Shown here piece by piece: positions 1 to 7,769 of a DNA stretch of 64,000 bases; the stretch's first letter is position 1; each line of letters starts with the position of its first letter. The notes under the pieces are model-generated. The model had not been told where the DNA came from. It saw only the letters and a list, made by a program, of their open reading frames with translations, and did not search any database. Made by a program: the position numbers and the translations under genes. Source of the DNA: Methylosinus sp. Sm6 (GTDB taxonomy: Bacteria > Pseudomonadota > Alphaproteobacteria > Rhizobiales > Beijerinckiaceae); NCBI RefSeq assembly GCF_019802345.1, contig NZ_JAINDZ010000010.1:78397-142396 (forward strand), in the 5' to 3' direction.

Positions 1-201
1 CTCTGGAATGAGGACGCCGAGGCGAAGCTCATGCGCGACAACGCCGAGGAGGTGGAGCGCGCGGTGGAAGCCTATCTGGCGACGCCGCCGCAGAGCTTTT
101 CCGCCATGTTCGACCATTTGTTCGCGCAGCTTCCGGCGAACATGCGCGATCAATATGAGGAGGCGCGGCGCTTCGCTCCGAATGGAGCGCGCCATGGCTG
201 A
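1..201 (+). CDS. pdhA: 2-oxoacid (pyruvate) dehydrogenase E1 component, alpha subunit, C-terminal fragment
   Basis: Only the last 66 codons lie in the window; the gene begins to the left of base 1 and ends at a TGA at 199-201. The visible part has the helical tail of thiamine-diphosphate E1 alpha subunits, ending in a stretch (LPANMRDQYEEAR) that resembles the tail of the Gram-positive-type PdhA (LPFNLKEQYE). The next genes encode E1 beta and E2, which supports the call. With E1 beta it would decarboxylate a 2-oxoacid and acylate the E2 lipoyl group. Pyruvate is the likeliest substrate, but a branched-chain oxoacid cannot be excluded from this fragment. Confidence 0.75.
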   Translation, partial: LWNEDAEAKLMRDNAEEVERAVEAYLATPPQSFSAMFDHLFAQLPANMRDQYEEARRFAPNGARHG

Positions 202-244
202 TCCCGCCGCCGCCGTCATTGCGAGCGCAGGCGCGTCACCCTCC

Positions 245-260
245 CCCTCAGCGCTGAGGG
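245..260. repeat. Perfect 16-bp palindrome in the gap between the E1 alpha and E1 beta genes
   Basis: CCCTCAGC is followed directly by its reverse complement GCTGAGGG. It lies in the 156-base gap between two genes that are usually tightly coupled. There is no loop, so it may be a protein-binding palindrome as easily as an RNA hairpin. No U-tract follows, so it is not a classical terminator. Confidence 0.5.
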
Positions 261-357
261 AGTCACACATTTCCCGGAGGCGTCATGGCCGCGCTGTACA
301 TTTCAAGATGTATGCATGCGGCAGCGCGAGAGCGGCGCAACGGGCGAGGAGCGCGCG

Positions 358-1341
358 ATGACCGAGCTCACACTGGTCGAGGCCGTCAATCGCGCGCTCG
401 CGCATGAGCTGGAGCGCGACGACGCCGTCCTGCTGCTCGGCGAGGATATCGGCGTCAATGGCGGCGTGTTCCGCGCGACGCTCGGATTGCAGCAGCGCTT
501 CGGCTGCGAGCGCGTCATCGACGCGCCGCTCGCCGAAGCGGCGATCGCCGGCGCGGCGATCGGCATGGCGGCGATGGGACTGAAGCCGATCGTCGAGATT
601 CAATTCAGCGGCTTCCTCTATCCGGCGATGGATCAGCTGATCAATCACGCCTCGCGCCTGCGCCATCGCACGCGCGGACGTCTCTCCTGCCCCATGGTGC
701 TGCGCGCGCCGAACGGCGCCGGAATCCATGCGCCGGAGCATCATTCGGAGAGTCCCGAAGCCATGCTCGCGCATGTTCCCGGGCTGCGCGTCGTCATCCC
801 GTCCTCTCCTTCGCGCGCGTACGGACTTCTGCTCGCCGCGATCCGCGATCCGGACCCGGTCGTCTTTCTCGAGCCGACGCGGCTCTACCGGCTGTTCAAG
901 CAGGAGGTCGCCGAGGACGGCGAGGCGCTGCCGCTCGACACATGCTTCATCTCGCGCGAAGGGCGCGACGCGACGCTCGTCGCCTGGGGCGGCATGCTGC
1001 ACGAGGCGCTCGCCGCCGCCGATCGTCTCGCCGAGGAGGGAATCGATTGCGAGGTGATCGACGTCGCGACATTGAAGCCGCTGGACGGAGAAACCATTTT
1101 GCGCTCGGTCGAAAAGACGGGGCGCTGCGTCATCGTGCAGGAGGCCGCGCGCACGGCGGGCTTCGGCGCGGAGATCGCGGCGCTGCTCGCCGAGCGCGCG
1201 CTCTATTTTCTGCTCGCGCCGGTGAAGCGCGTGACGGGCTATGACGTCGTCATTCCGCTGGCGCGGCTCGAGAACCAATATTTGCCGAGCGTCGACCGCA
1301 TCGCCGCCGCGGTCCGCGAGACGATGGAGGCGTCCTCATGA
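358..1341 (+). CDS. pdhB: 2-oxoacid (pyruvate) dehydrogenase E1 component, beta subunit
   Basis: A 327-residue protein of the transketolase-like E1 beta family. It forms the alpha2-beta2 E1 enzyme that decarboxylates the oxoacid with thiamine diphosphate. The N-terminal pyrimidine-binding domain has the typical LGEDIG and PLAEAAIAG motifs, and the C-terminal transketolase domain carries EVIDVATLKPLD and the tail ENQYLPS. The start at 358 is preceded by GAGGAG; an in-frame ATG at 316 exists but has no good ribosome site. The stop overlaps the E2 start in an ATGA. Length fits the family (about 325). I infer pyruvate as substrate. Confidence 0.88.
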   Translation: MTELTLVEAVNRALAHELERDDAVLLLGEDIGVNGGVFRATLGLQQRFGCERVIDAPLAEAAIAGAAIGMAAMGLKPIVEIQFSGFLYPAMDQLINHASRLRHRTRGRLSCPMVLRAPNGAGIHAPEHHSESPEAMLAHVPGLRVVIPSSPSRAYGLLLAAIRDPDPVVFLEPTRLYRLFKQEVAEDGEALPLDTCFISREGRDATLVAWGGMLHEALAAADRLAEEGIDCEVIDVATLKPLDGETILRSVEKTGRCVIVQEAARTAGFGAEIAALLAERALYFLLAPVKRVTGYDVVIPLARLENQYLPSVDRIAAAVRETMEASS

Positions 1342-2447
1342 ACATCTTCCGCTTGCCCGATCTCGGCGAAGGATTGCAGGAGGCCGAGCTCGTGCAATGG
1401 CATGTCGCGCCGGGCCAGGAGGTCGCGGCCGATCAGCCGCTCGTCTCCGTCGAGACGGCGAAGGCGGTGGTCGAAATTCCGTCGCCGCAGGCGGGGCGGA
1501 TCGAGAAGCTGTTCGCCGAGGCCGGTGAGATCGTGCGCATCGGCGGACCGCTCATCGCCTTCGAGGGCGCGCGCGACGAGAGCGCCGACAAGGGCACTGT
1601 GGTCGGCGCGATGGAGGCGAGCGGGCGCGTGCTGCAGGAAGGCGCCGCCAACGTCGACCACGGCGTCGCCGGCGTGCGCGCGACGCCCGCCGTGCGCGCG
1701 CTGGCGCGGCGTCTCGAGGTCGACCTTGCCATCGTCACGCCGTCAGGACCCGACGGGCTCATCACCGCGAGCGACGTGCAGCGCGTCGCGCGCATCCTGT
1801 CCGAGACCGAGCCGGCCGAACCGCTGCGCGGCTTTCGCCGGTCCATGGCGCAGAACATGGCGCTCGCCCAGGCGGAGGTCGCCGCGGCGACGGTGGTCGA
1901 CGACGCGGACATCGACGAGTGGCTCGAGGGAACGGACACGACCTTGCGGCTCATTCGCGCGCTCGTGAACGGCTGCCGCGTGGAGCCGGCGCTCAACGCC
2001 TGGTTCGAATCCCACGCGCTGGCGCGCCGCGTGCTGAAGCGGATCGATCTCGGCATCGCCGTCGATTCGGGCGAAGGCGGGCTGTTCGTGCCGGTGCTGC
2101 GCAATGTCGCCGAACGCAATCCCGCCGATCTGCGCGAGGGACTGAACCGCATGCGCGCCGATATCGAATCGCGCGCCATTCCGCCGGAGGAATTGCGCGG
2201 CGCGACGATCACCCTCTCCAATTTCGGCATGATCGCCGGACGCTACGCCTCGCCCGTGGTGCTGCCGCCGACGGTGGCGATCCTCGGCGCGGGGCGGGTC
2301 CGCCGCGCCGCCGTGCCGGATGGCGAGCGCATCGTCGCTCGGCGGCTGTTGCCGTTGAGCCTCACCTTCGACCATCGCGTGGTCACCGGCGGCGAAGCGG
2401 CGCGATTTCTGCGCGCAGTGATCGACGATCTGGCGCTGGCGGCGTGA
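1338..2447 (+). CDS. pdhC: Dihydrolipoamide acyltransferase (E2) of a 2-oxoacid dehydrogenase complex
   Basis: A 369-residue E2 with one N-terminal lipoyl domain (residues 1-75, lipoyl-lysine K42 in the ETAKA motif), a peripheral-subunit-binding domain at about 112-150 (ATPAVRALARRL...ITASDV), and a C-terminal acyltransferase domain with the catalytic DHRVVTGG motif (H346). It moves the acyl group from lipoate to CoA. It overlaps the E1 beta stop by 4 bases, so translation is probably coupled. It is shorter than most E2 proteins because it has only one lipoyl domain and short linkers. No E3 (lipoamide dehydrogenase) gene follows, so E3 must come from elsewhere. Confidence 0.88.
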   Translation: MNIFRLPDLGEGLQEAELVQWHVAPGQEVAADQPLVSVETAKAVVEIPSPQAGRIEKLFAEAGEIVRIGGPLIAFEGARDESADKGTVVGAMEASGRVLQEGAANVDHGVAGVRATPAVRALARRLEVDLAIVTPSGPDGLITASDVQRVARILSETEPAEPLRGFRRSMAQNMALAQAEVAAATVVDDADIDEWLEGTDTTLRLIRALVNGCRVEPALNAWFESHALARRVLKRIDLGIAVDSGEGGLFVPVLRNVAERNPADLREGLNRMRADIESRAIPPEELRGATITLSNFGMIAGRYASPVVLPPTVAILGAGRVRRAAVPDGERIVARRLLPLSLTFDHRVVTGGEAARFLRAVIDDLALAA

Positions 2448-2751
2448 CGGGCGGCTTCTCCCAGTTCGACCTTCGGCGCCAAATGGGAACTCGTTTCGCC
2501 ATTGCAGATGACCGCTGACACGGTCGGCATTCGGTCAAGGTCTGCTCGGGCGCTGCAACCTTTGCGCATTCAGGCAAGCGCCGTGCCGCAAGGCTCTCGA
2601 CCATCCGCCTGCTTTCATGGACGCTTCGGATCGAGACTGGACCGAGGGCTTGCGCCACGAGCGCGGATGTGGAGGCGACATAGAGCGTTCATGATGGAAC
2701 GAGCCAGCACCGGGGGCGTTTCGCTGAAACGTCTCTCAGCGGAGCAAGGCA
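2448..2751. other. Intergenic region between the E2 gene and the DUF378 gene
   Basis: About 300 bases with no convincing gene, repeat or terminator. The sequence before 2752 ends in GGAGCAAGGCA, which serves as the ribosome-binding site of the DUF378 gene. A promoter for that gene probably lies here, but I cannot point to clear -35 and -10 boxes. Confidence 0.4.
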
Positions 2752-2997
2752 ATGAAACCTCTGAACCTGATTACTCTCGTCCTCGTCATCATCGGCGGCT
2801 TGAACTGGGGACTCGTCGGGCTGTTCGATTTCAATCTGGTAGGCGCAATATTCGGCGGAGAGGACGCCACGCTGGCGCGCCTCGTCTACATTCTCGTCGG
2901 CCTGTCGGCCGTGTGGCAGCTCGTGCCGTTCTCACGCGCGCTCTCGACCGACGAGCCCTTTGCCGAGGTCGCGCCCGCTATTCGGCGCGACCGTTGA
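2752..2997 (+). CDS. DUF378 family small membrane protein
   Basis: An 81-residue protein with two predicted membrane helices (about residues 5-27 and 43-60). The first carries the GGLNWGLVGLF signature of the DUF378/YuzA family. The function of this family is unknown; it sits in the inner membrane. A GGAG ribosome site lies just upstream. The C-terminal 20 residues are polar and probably disordered. It stands alone, converging with the META-domain gene on the other strand. Confidence 0.85.
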   Translation: MKPLNLITLVLVIIGGLNWGLVGLFDFNLVGAIFGGEDATLARLVYILVGLSAVWQLVPFSRALSTDEPFAEVAPAIRRDR

Positions 2998-3040
2998 AGC
3001 CGCCCTGCCGGCGCATGCCTCTGCCGGAAGCATCGACAAC

Positions 3041-3070
3041 GATGTGGAGTCGGTCGAACGACTCCACATC
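3041..3070. terminator. Hairpin between convergent genes, candidate bidirectional terminator
   Basis: A perfect 12-bp stem (GATGTGGAGTCG at 3041-3052 and its complement at 3059-3070) with a 6-base loop lies between the ends of the DUF378 gene (+) and the META-domain gene (-). No T-run follows on either side, which is common in high-GC genomes. The location between converging genes suggests termination. Confidence 0.6.
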
Positions 3071-3095
3071 CGACGCTCACCCGGCTGCTCTCGGA

Positions 3096-3572
3096 TCAGA
3101 GCGAACGTGAGAAGCGCAGCACGCCGCCCTTGGCGCCCTTGAGGATCAAATCCGAGCCCTGCGTGTCCCAGAAGGGGCCGGACAGCATGACCTGCCAAAA
3201 ATCGCGCTCGACCGCCTGCAGCGCCGGATCGCATTTGGCGTCGGCGACGGCCGGCATCGCCTTGGGCCCGAGCCGATTGGCGCCGACGACGAACACGCCC
3301 GACCAGGATTTACAGCCCGAAAAGCCCGAGCCGCGCATCGTCGAATCGATGCGGATCCAAATGTCGGCCGGCGGCGCCTTGCCGTTGATGTCCTTGAGAT
3401 TGAAAATATGGTTGTGCGGGAAGGGCTTGTAGCTCAGGACCTGCTCCTGCTGCTCGCCGCCCTCCTCCTTCTGCTCCTTGGCCGCCGCCTCGCGCTTGCC
3501 CTTCGCCTCGGCCGCCGCGAGCAGCCCGAATGTCGAGAGGCCGATCACGAGGGCGGTCAGAAATCTTGTCAT
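3096..3572 (-). CDS. Secreted META/HslJ-like domain protein
   Basis: A 158-residue protein with an N-terminal signal peptide (MTRFLTALVIG...LLAAAEA), a short acidic, glutamine-rich linker, and a META-like domain. The domain motif SGCKSWSG resembles the conserved SGCN-x-W/Y-G turn of HslJ/META proteins. META domains occur in periplasmic or outer-membrane-attached proteins, some linked to heat shock or secretion; no enzyme activity is known. The start at 3572 was chosen because it gives a clean signal peptide and has GAAGGA 9-10 bases upstream. Confidence 0.7.
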   Translation of the reverse strand: MTRFLTALVIGLSTFGLLAAAEAKGKREAAAKEQKEEGGEQQEQVLSYKPFPHNHIFNLKDINGKAPPADIWIRIDSTMRGSGFSGCKSWSGVFVVGANRLGPKAMPAVADAKCDPALQAVERDFWQVMLSGPFWDTQGSDLILKGAKGGVLRFSRSL

Positions 3573-3667
3573 TCCCCGATCCTTCTTCCCGAATCGCTGT
3601 TTTCGCAGGTTGCGTGTCGGATATGGCTTTTTTTTGCGACTCGCCGCGCGCCGGGTTCCGGCGGGCG

Positions 3668-4663
3668 TCACAACATGCTGGGCAGGACGCGGTCGGGCGG
3701 ACGATGGCCGTCCATGAAGGTCTTGATGTTGATGATGACCTTCTCGCCCATGTCGACGCGGCCCTCATTGGTGGCCGAGCCCATATGCGGCAGTAGCGTC
3801 ACCTTGCCGGATTTGGCGAGCTTCAACAGCTTCGGCGAGACGGCGGGCTCATGCTCGAACACATCGAGCCCGGCGCCGGAAATCTCCTCGGCCTCGAGCA
3901 TGCGGATCAGCGCATTCTCGTCGACGATCTCGCCGCGCGCCGTGTTCACCAGAATGGCGTGCGGACGCAATTGCTTGAGCCTGCGGGCGGAGAGCAGATG
4001 ATAGGTCGCCGGCGTGTGCGGGCAGTGGATCGACAGGACATCGATGCGCGCCAGCATCTGGTCGAGCGATTCCCAATAGGTCGCCTCGAGCTGGTCCTCG
4101 ATCTCGGCCGGCAGGCGGCGGCGATTGTGATAATGGATCGACAGGCCGAAGGCCGCGGCGCGGCGCGCCAGCGCCTGGCCGATCCGGCCCATGCCGACGA
4201 TGCCGAGCCTCTTGCCGGTGATGCGATGGCCGAGCATCCAGGTCGGCGACCAGCCGCCCCAGGTCCCGTCCGGGATGGTGCGCGCGCCCTCGACCAGCCG
4301 ACGCGCGACGGCGAGGATCAGCGCCATGGTGAGATCGGCCGTGTCCTCGGTGAGGACGCCCGGCGTGTTGGTGACGGTGATCGACCGCCGCAGCGCCGAG
4401 GCCACGTCTATATGGTCGACGCCATTGCCGAAATTGGCGATGAGCTTCAATTGCTCGCCGGCCTGGCCGATGAGGCCGGAATCGATCCGGTCGGTGATGG
4501 TCGGCACCAGCACATCCGCCGTGCGCACGGCCTCGACGAGCTCCTCGCGCGTCGCGGGGCGGTCGGATACGTTGAGACGCGTGTCGAACAACTCGCACAT
4601 GCGAGTCTCGATCACCTCGGGGAGCCGACGAGTCACCACGACGAGCGGCTTCTTTTTCGCCAT
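3668..4663 (-). CDS. D-isomer-specific 2-hydroxyacid dehydrogenase (glyoxylate/hydroxypyruvate reductase type)
   Basis: A 331-residue cytoplasmic oxidoreductase. The Rossmann motif is GIVGMGRIG, followed by HNRRR, basic residues that usually favour NADPH. The family catalytic triad is visible: Arg in NTARGE, Glu in the following strand region, and His in LLPHMGSAT. The closest functional group is glyoxylate/hydroxypyruvate reductase (GyaR/GhrB), which would fit a C1-assimilating serine-cycle organism, but phosphoglycerate or other substrates cannot be excluded. The start at 4663 is preceded by GAAGGGGAAG. It diverges from the SH3-protein gene. Confidence 0.82.
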   Translation of the reverse strand: MAKKKPLVVVTRRLPEVIETRMCELFDTRLNVSDRPATREELVEAVRTADVLVPTITDRIDSGLIGQAGEQLKLIANFGNGVDHIDVASALRRSITVTNTPGVLTEDTADLTMALILAVARRLVEGARTIPDGTWGGWSPTWMLGHRITGKRLGIVGMGRIGQALARRAAAFGLSIHYHNRRRLPAEIEDQLEATYWESLDQMLARIDVLSIHCPHTPATYHLLSARRLKQLRPHAILVNTARGEIVDENALIRMLEAEEISGAGLDVFEHEPAVSPKLLKLAKSGKVTLLPHMGSATNEGRVDMGEKVIINIKTFMDGHRPPDRVLPSML

Positions 4664-4896
4664 CTTCCCCTTCGTCCTCCCGCCTCGCTCGACTATGCTG
4701 CCGCCACGCGGCGGGCCGCAGTCGAGCTTTCGGAGCAATGAATGGTCTCTTCAACCTGGCCTTAACGACGATGGATGAAAAGACCGTTTCGCCGCCCGCG
4801 CCGCCTTCCTTCGAAGCTTCCTATCAGATGGCGGGACAAAGACAAGACGACGCGTCGCCCGGCCGATTGGAAGCCTTCGCGAGGACAACGCAGACA

Positions 4897-5460
4897 ATGC
4901 CCGAATCGCCGACCTCCCGCCCGCGCAATGTCGAAGCGGGCGCGCTCCCGAACGCCGCCCGCCGCGCCGCCGCCGCCCTCGCGCTCGCCGCCGCGCTGCT
5001 CGGGGCCGGCGGATCCGCGGCGCAGCAGCAGATCGGCCCGGTCTCCGGCCTCGCTGTGCCGCGCTTCGTCAGCCTCAAATCGGACCGGGTCAATCTGCAC
5101 GAAGGGCCGAGCAAGGAGCATCCGACGCTCTGGGTCTATGAGCGCGCCGGCCTGCCGGTGGAGATCACCGCAGAATTCGAGACCTGGCGCAAGATCCGGG
5201 ATTCCGAAGGGACGGAAGGATGGGTGCTGCACTCGCTTCTGTCCGGCCGCCGCACGGCGCTGGTCGCCCCGTGGAAGAAGGAGCCCGCGCTCGCCTACGC
5301 CCGCGACCGGACGACCCCCCTCGCCCGGCTCTCGCCCGGCGTCGTCGCCAGCCTGCGCCTCTGCGACGGCAGCTGGTGCCGCGTCACCGGCGACGGCTTC
5401 GACGGATTCGTGAAGCAGGAGAGTCTGTGGGGGGTATATCCGGGCGAGAAGATCGATTGA
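4897..5460 (+). CDS. Secreted bacterial SH3-domain protein
   Basis: A 187-residue protein with a signal sequence (RRAAAALALAAALLGAGGSAAQ) followed by two SH3-like segments. The first begins at SLKSDRVNLHEGPS, a typical SH3b opening, and contains WRKIRDSEGTEGWV. The second contains CDGSWCRVTGDGFDGFV. The protein resembles the DUF1058-type SH3 proteins of Hyphomicrobiales, thought to bind cell wall in the periplasm. Starts at 4738 or 4771 are also in frame and would add a long N-terminal tail; 4897 was chosen because it gives a normal signal-peptide distance. The true start is uncertain. Confidence 0.75.
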   Translation: MPESPTSRPRNVEAGALPNAARRAAAALALAAALLGAGGSAAQQQIGPVSGLAVPRFVSLKSDRVNLHEGPSKEHPTLWVYERAGLPVEITAEFETWRKIRDSEGTEGWVLHSLLSGRRTALVAPWKKEPALAYARDRTTPLARLSPGVVASLRLCDGSWCRVTGDGFDGFVKQESLWGVYPGEKID

Positions 5461-5592
5461 AGAGCGAGGCGTCCGCGCTCGACGCGTTCTCGAGCGACGA
5501 CGCGACAAAGGCGTCGCCCCACGGCGGATGGATTGCGTCGCGCCGTTCGCAATGACGGTCTCGCCCTCGCAGCTCGCCGCAACGCGGGAGGC

Positions 5593-5964
5593 TCAGCTGT
5601 CCTTCAGCTCCATGAAGCGGATTCGATTGCCGAAAGGGTCGACCACCGCAAGCTCGAGACGAGAGCCCTCGTCCGTGAGCGCCGGCTTCATATAGCGATA
5701 GTCCTTGGCCGCGAGCTCCTCGTGGAGCTCGGCGACGCCGGTCATATAGACGCAGAGGGCGCCGCCCGGCGTCGCATCGCCGGAATGCTCGGAGAGATGT
5801 AGCCGCAGCGCGCCGCGCGACAGCTGCGTATAGAGCGGAAAATTCTCACCGTAGCGGTGCTCCCAATCGACGGCGAAGCCGAGAAAGCCGAGATAGAACT
5901 CATGCGCCTTGGCGACGTCGAACATACGCAGGATCGGCACGGCCCGCTCGAATTCGATGCTCAA
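5593..5964 (-). CDS. VOC-superfamily (glyoxalase/bleomycin-resistance-like) protein
   Basis: A 123-residue protein with the beta-alpha-beta-beta-beta pattern of the vicinal oxygen chelate fold. It begins RAVPILRMFDVAKAHEFYLGFLGF and ends DPFGNRIRFME, as bleomycin-resistance-like proteins do. This subgroup usually consists of small dimeric cytoplasmic proteins that bind metal or hydrophobic ligands. The substrate is unknown and drug resistance should not be assumed. The start codon is TTG. It lies just downstream of irr on the same strand (22-base gap), so they may be cotranscribed. Confidence 0.78.
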   Translation of the reverse strand: MSIEFERAVPILRMFDVAKAHEFYLGFLGFAVDWEHRYGENFPLYTQLSRGALRLHLSEHSGDATPGGALCVYMTGVAELHEELAAKDYRYMKPALTDEGSRLELAVVDPFGNRIRFMELKDS

Positions 5965-5986
5965 AGGGACGCCCCCCGTTCTGCGC

Positions 5987-6460
5987 TCACCGCTCGTCCT
6001 TCACCAATCTCACCACCACGTCGACGCGGGCGATTCTCATCCCCGGCGGCGGCGCGGGCAGGTTCACGATGTCGACCTCCGAGCCCGGAATATCGACGAG
6101 GCCGTCGCCGTCCTCGACCAGGAAATGATGGTGCTCGCTGACATTGGTGTCGAAATAGACGCGCGCGCCGTCGACCGCGATCTCGCGCAGCAGGCCGACA
6201 TCGGTGAATTGATGCAGCGTGTTGTAGACGGTGGCGAGCGAGACCGGCAGCGCGGCCGCGAGCGCCTCCTCATAGAGCCTCTCCGCCGTCACATGGCGAT
6301 GCCCCCCGCGGAACAGCAGCTCGCCCAGCGCCACGCGCTGGCGCGTCGGCCGCATGCCGGCGGCGATGAGCCGGCCGCGCAGCCTGCGCGCCGCTTCCCG
6401 CACGCGCTCCGCCTCGGCTGTCCGCACTTCGTTCGTCATCGCCCCGCGATCCCGCTCCAT
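5987..6460 (-). CDS. irr: Fur-family iron response regulator Irr
   Basis: A 157-residue Fur-superfamily repressor. The N-terminal winged helix carries GMRPTRQRVALGELLF and YNTLHQFTDVGLL, typical of Irr rather than Fur, and the dimerisation domain has the histidine cluster EHHHFLVEDG. In Rhizobiales Irr represses or activates iron genes when iron is low and is destabilised by heme. The cysteine-containing heme motif known from Bradyrhizobium is absent, as in most Irr proteins outside that genus. ATG codons at 6460 and 6439 are both possible; 6460 has AGAGAG about 8 bases upstream. It diverges from pstS. Confidence 0.82.
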   Translation of the reverse strand: MERDRGAMTNEVRTAEAERVREAARRLRGRLIAAGMRPTRQRVALGELLFRGGHRHVTAERLYEEALAAALPVSLATVYNTLHQFTDVGLLREIAVDGARVYFDTNVSEHHHFLVEDGDGLVDIPGSEVDIVNLPAPPPGMRIARVDVVVRLVKDER

Positions 6461-6606
6461 TCGTCGCTCTCTACTGAATACAATAGGAAAGCTCACGAAA
6501 AAGGACAACTTTTTCCTCTACGCCGCCTCGATCGGCGCACGCGGGACGGCCTCCCGACGAGCAAGAGCTTGGCAGGCCGCCCGCTGTCGTGAGACAAGCA
6601 GCGGGT

Positions 6607-6624
6607 ATGACAAAAAGATGACAG
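6607..6624 (-). promoter_or_regulatory. PHO-box-like site upstream of pstS
   Basis: Read on the minus strand the site is CTGTCAT-CTTT-TTGTCAT, two 7-base repeats 11 bases apart, matching the PhoB consensus CTGTCAT-N4-CTGTCAT in all but one position. It ends 39 bases before the pstS start. Its strand is opposite to that usual for PHO boxes relative to the gene. The 203-base gap is shared with the divergent irr gene. Confidence 0.6.
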
Positions 6625-6663
6625 CCGCGCTTCGTCCGCGCGGCGAAAAAATGAGACTCTTGC

Positions 6664-7710
6664 ATGCGCATTCGCACATTCGGCCGGGGCGCCGCCGCCT
6701 TGCTGGCGACGATCCTCGTCGCCGGGCCAGCCTTCGCTTTCGACATATCCGGAGCCGGGGCGACGTTTCCGCTGCCGGTCTACGCCCGATGGGCGCAGAG
6801 CTACAGCAAGGAAACCGGCGACCGGGTCAATTATCAGTCGATCGGCTCCGGCGGCGGCATCCGCCAGGTGAAGGCCCGCACCGTCACCTTCGGCGCCTCG
6901 GACCAGCCGCTCACCGCCGCCGAGCTCGACGCGGCCGGCCTCATCCAATGGCCGCAGGTGGCGGGCGGCGTCGTCGCCGTCGTCAATCTCGATGGAATCA
7001 AAGCCGGCGACATCGTCATCGACGGGACGACTCTCGCGCGCATCTTTCTCGGCGAGATCACGCGCTGGGACGATGCGGCGATCGCGCGGCTCAATCCGCA
7101 GACCAGGCTGCCGCCGCTGCCGATCGTCGTCGTGCATCGCTCCGACGGGTCCGGCACCACCTTCTGCTTCACCGATTATCTCTCGCGCGCCTCCGCGGAC
7201 TGGAAGGCGAAGGTCGGCGAGAATGTCGCGGTGGATTGGCCGCTCGGCGTCGGCGCCAAGGGCAATGAGGGCGTCGCCAACAATGTCGCCAACGCCAAGG
7301 GCGCGATCGGCTATGTCGAATACGCCTATGCGAAACAGAACGGCCTGACGGTCGTTCACATGATCAATCACGACGGCAAGATCGTCGCGCCGGGCAGGGA
7401 GAGCTTTCGCGCCGCCGCCGCCAACGCCGATTGGGCGCATGCGCCGGGCTTCTTCCGCCTGCTGACCGATCAGCCCGGCGAGCGGTCCTGGCCGATCGCC
7501 GCCGCCACCTTCATCCTGCTGCCGAAGGCCCCGAAGGATGCGGAGGCGGCGCGCGTCGCGCTGAAATTCTTCGATTGGGCGTTCGTCAAAGGCGGCGCGG
7601 CGGCGGAGGAGCTCGATTATGAGCCGATGCCGTCGTCGGTGGTCGCGCTGATCCGCAAGAGCTGGAGCGAGAATTTGAAGGACGCGGAAGGAAGGCCGCT
7701 GGTCCGTTGA
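6664..7710 (+). CDS. pstS: Phosphate ABC transporter substrate-binding protein PstS
   Basis: A 348-residue periplasmic binding protein. A signal peptide (MRIRTFGRGAAALLATILVAGPAFA) is followed by the PstS hallmark ISGAGATFPLPVYARWA, the phosphate-binding segment SIGSGGGIRQ, and HRSDGSGTTFCFTDYL. It delivers phosphate to the PstCAB transporter. The transporter genes pstC, pstA and pstB do not follow, so this is an orphan copy; either the operon is elsewhere or this is a second PstS. The PHO-box-like site upstream suggests control by PhoB. Confidence 0.92.
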   Translation: MRIRTFGRGAAALLATILVAGPAFAFDISGAGATFPLPVYARWAQSYSKETGDRVNYQSIGSGGGIRQVKARTVTFGASDQPLTAAELDAAGLIQWPQVAGGVVAVVNLDGIKAGDIVIDGTTLARIFLGEITRWDDAAIARLNPQTRLPPLPIVVVHRSDGSGTTFCFTDYLSRASADWKAKVGENVAVDWPLGVGAKGNEGVANNVANAKGAIGYVEYAYAKQNGLTVVHMINHDGKIVAPGRESFRAAAANADWAHAPGFFRLLTDQPGERSWPIAAATFILLPKAPKDAEAARVALKFFDWAFVKGGAAAEELDYEPMPSSVVALIRKSWSENLKDAEGRPLVR

Positions 7711-7717
7711 AGAACGG

Positions 7718-7754
7718 CGCGCTCCTTCTCCCGCAGGGCGGGAGAAGGAGCGCG
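7718..7754. terminator. Strong 17-bp hairpin between convergent genes, likely bidirectional terminator
   Basis: A perfect 17-bp stem (7718-7734 with 7738-7754; arm CGCGCTCCTTCTCCCGC) with a 3-base loop begins 8 bases after the pstS stop and ends 16 bases before the stop of the converging CorC-like gene. There is no T-run. The position and strength argue for transcription termination from both sides. Confidence 0.75.
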
Positions 7755-7769
7755 CGTCGAGAGCCCGCC

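Noticed and set aside
1999..2016. A tRNA T-loop-like string, GGTTCGAATCCCAC
   Set aside because: It lies inside the E2 coding sequence (reads W-F-E-S-H) and no acceptor stem or anticodon arm can be folded around it.
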